Below are positions 62,477 through 64,000 of a stretch of DNA of 64,000 bases, in pieces. The stretch comes from Pterobdella sp. o SKG-2022 (Eukaryota; Annelida; Clitellata; Hirudinida; Piscicolidae). The first letter of the stretch is position 1. The number at the start of each line of letters is the position of its first letter. The translations under genes were made by a program, and so were the position numbers. The stretch is taken from NCBI GenBank assembly GCA_964035795.1, contig OZ038323.1, forward strand, positions 8,161,227 through 8,225,226, read 5' to 3'. The notes under the pieces were generated by a model that was given only the letters and a program-made list of their open reading frames with translations, was not told where the DNA came from and did not search any database.

Positions 62477-64000
62477 GTGAGTATATTCAGTTAGAGATGC
62501 TTGTGATGATATAACCAAGTAGAGTAACTTAAAAATTGTATGAAGAATAAACACGAAGTATTTATTGATTAAAACATACAGTTTATTGTATGGGAATTTT
62601 GCCTTATCAAATGACGAATTATGTTTATATAATAACATATAATGGTATATAATGAGCATTACTTGAAAGGTATGAGTGTATTTTATGTTATGATGATTAT
62701 TTTAGCATTTAGATAGCTTAGCATTATGAAGGTTGGAACAAGTTATTTCAGTTTTTTAAAATACCTTTAACTATATGCTTAATTTTGTTTGGCAGTTTCA
62801 TAATGTATTTCCTATATTTTTCAAAGCGTTAATTTTGTTTCATATTTAATATTGTTTCGGATGGCCTCGTGATTATTAATGCTTTTTAAGTTGAAATTTC
62901 CACCAGCATAACTCAGTTATTCAATATAATTGCATTGATCCAATTTACAGGGCTCATACTGAACTTCGTGATTTTTTACACTTTTTCAAAGAAATTTTAG
63001 ATAATAAAAATTTTTTTTCCCAAAAGATATGTGTAGTTTGTAACTAGTTTTGAAAGATTTTTATGCTGATTTTGAAAGTATTTTTGTACCTATTCAACGA
63101 TGTCTCTCTTTTTAACTGTTGAAATCATTCAACTAGTTTGAAATCTTTTTCCACTATAATTTCTAAGTACTTTTCAAGAGTTTTTACCGTTTTTTTCTAT
63201 TTTTTTGTGTTTTTGGTTACTTTCTTTCTTCAAACCCACAAATAAATGGTTTGAAAATTTAATTTTATTCAAAATACTTTTTGATAAAAAATTGAAAGCA
63301 AAATTTATTTTTTCGATTGAATTTTTCTTTTCCACCCTTTCATCTCTCAACATCAGTATCAATTTCTCAATTCGCAACTTTTTTGAATAATTTGTGTTCT
63401 TTTAATTTAATTTTACTTTTGGCATAATTTCCATTAAATTCGTTTTATTTTTTATAATTTTTTTTTCGAGTTTTTTTATATAGTTTTCATTTTGAAAATA
63501 GTCTTTTTAAAATTAGTTATACTTATTTATTTATTTACATTTATATAGCGCACTTTTCACATAAAATAAACATGTATCAGAGACGCTTAAAAGTACAAAT
63601 AAAGTTTATGAAAAGATTATAGTCTACACAGATAAGTCTTGAGGGTTGATTTGAATGATTGGCTAGAAAGTGTTTTGATTTCATTAGGAAGAGCGTTACA
63701 TATTGAAGGTGCTGCATGGCTGAATGATCTACCAAAATACTTGTTCTGCCAACTGGTTGGTGAAGTGGAGAGTTTGACGATCTTAACGAGGAGAGAACAT
63801 TTCTATTATTGGTGAGATTGTAGAGATATCCAGAGGTTTTTGAGTGATGACAGTAGTAGGTGAGAGTAGCTAATATTTAATTTTATTCAAAACTAACTAT
63901 AGTCATTTCAAGTTTTTATTCAAATATTTTTTTTCTTTTATTTTTTCTCATTTTTTTTTCATATTTATCGATTAATTTCAATTTTTCTGCAGTCTTTCAT
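62477..64000 (+). other. RYK: RYK intron 3 (partial)
   Basis: This starts at donor GTGAGT. It contains the antisense LINE fragment near the right edge and otherwise A+T-rich sequence. No RYK exon was recognised. Confidence 0.7.
63522..63870 (-). mobile_element. 3' end of a non-LTR retrotransposon (LINE), decayed
   Basis: On the minus strand, YFGRSFSHAAPSICNALPNE and IKTLSSQSFKSTLKTYLCRL then a stop (about 63747-63625) match the C-terminal signature of CR1/L2/RTE-like reverse transcriptases, known as RxFSxAAPxLWNxLPxxI...FKxxLKTYL. Here the usual W of LWN is replaced by C. Upstream, homology continues in another frame (NVLSSLRSSNSPLHQP), showing a frameshift. After the stop comes an untranslated region ending GCGCTATATAAATG and a (TAAA)n-type tail to about 63522. 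The copy is 5'-truncated and dead. Confidence 0.75.

Noticed and set aside
62951..63002. RYK exon 4 after the acceptor TTTACAG at 62944-62950
   Set aside because: The phase-compatible frame begins WLILNFV and reaches a stop, without similarity to the expected WIF C-terminal segment.
1..64000. CRISPR array, bacterial operon, phage or rRNA
   Set aside because: No spaced direct repeats of that type, and all genes recognised are intron-containing animal genes.

Overview
The window is metazoan nuclear DNA. Its genes are split by spliceosomal introns with GT/AG borders, one intron is about 38 kb long, the flanks are very A+T-rich (by eye well over two thirds), and there are many microsatellites, a decayed non-LTR retrotransposon and tRNA-like SINE heads. 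The proteins (an LRR receptor, TXNL1, RYK with a WIF domain, a conventional-type PKC tail) and the style of the repeats fit an A+T-rich invertebrate. I cannot name the phylum from the sequence.

Layout. (1) 340-9670, minus strand: a two-exon gene for a leucine-rich-repeat receptor built like a Toll-like receptor ectodomain. It has a signal peptide, LRRNT, a long LRR array and, after a 6.7 kb intron, LRRCT, a transmembrane helix and a 31-residue tail with no TIR domain. A good splice donor lies inside the juxtamembrane codons of the last exon, so a TIR exon beyond the left edge is possible. (2) 13964-18840, minus strand: a complete ten-exon TXNL1 gene (thioredoxin domain plus PITH domain, 284 residues). 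All exon joins were worked out by reading frame, splice sites and alignment to the family. Its ninth intron holds an open, very hydrophobic extension with its own polyadenylation signal, predicting a second, membrane-type C-terminus. (3) From about 22437, plus strand: a TATA box, a putative untranslated exon, and the first three coding exons of a RYK (Derailed/LIN-18 family) Wnt co-receptor at 23246-23348, 61781-61908 and 62377-62476, covering the signal peptide and most of the WIF domain. The gene runs off the right edge. (4) Inside the 38.4 kb RYK intron, on the minus strand at 45756-46310, are the last two coding exons of a conventional-type protein kinase C. Its kinase-core exons were not found upstream of them. 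A 200-N assembly gap lies only 227 bp away, so this is either a nested antisense gene with a long intron or a scaffold join problem.

TXNL1 and RYK are head to head, with their start codons 4.4 kb apart. The LRR receptor lies downstream of TXNL1 in the same orientation. No operon-like or pathway linkage is apparent: the genes are ordinary eukaryotic neighbours.

The rest of the window is non-coding. It holds GATG/CATC, AAT and CA-type simple repeats, a 20-bp minisatellite whose units alternate, a 47-48-bp TG-rich minisatellite in TXNL1, three tRNA-like Pol III box remnants, two similar E-box plus CRE modules, and an antisense LINE 3' end at the right edge. I saw no CRISPR array, rRNA or convincing functional tRNA.
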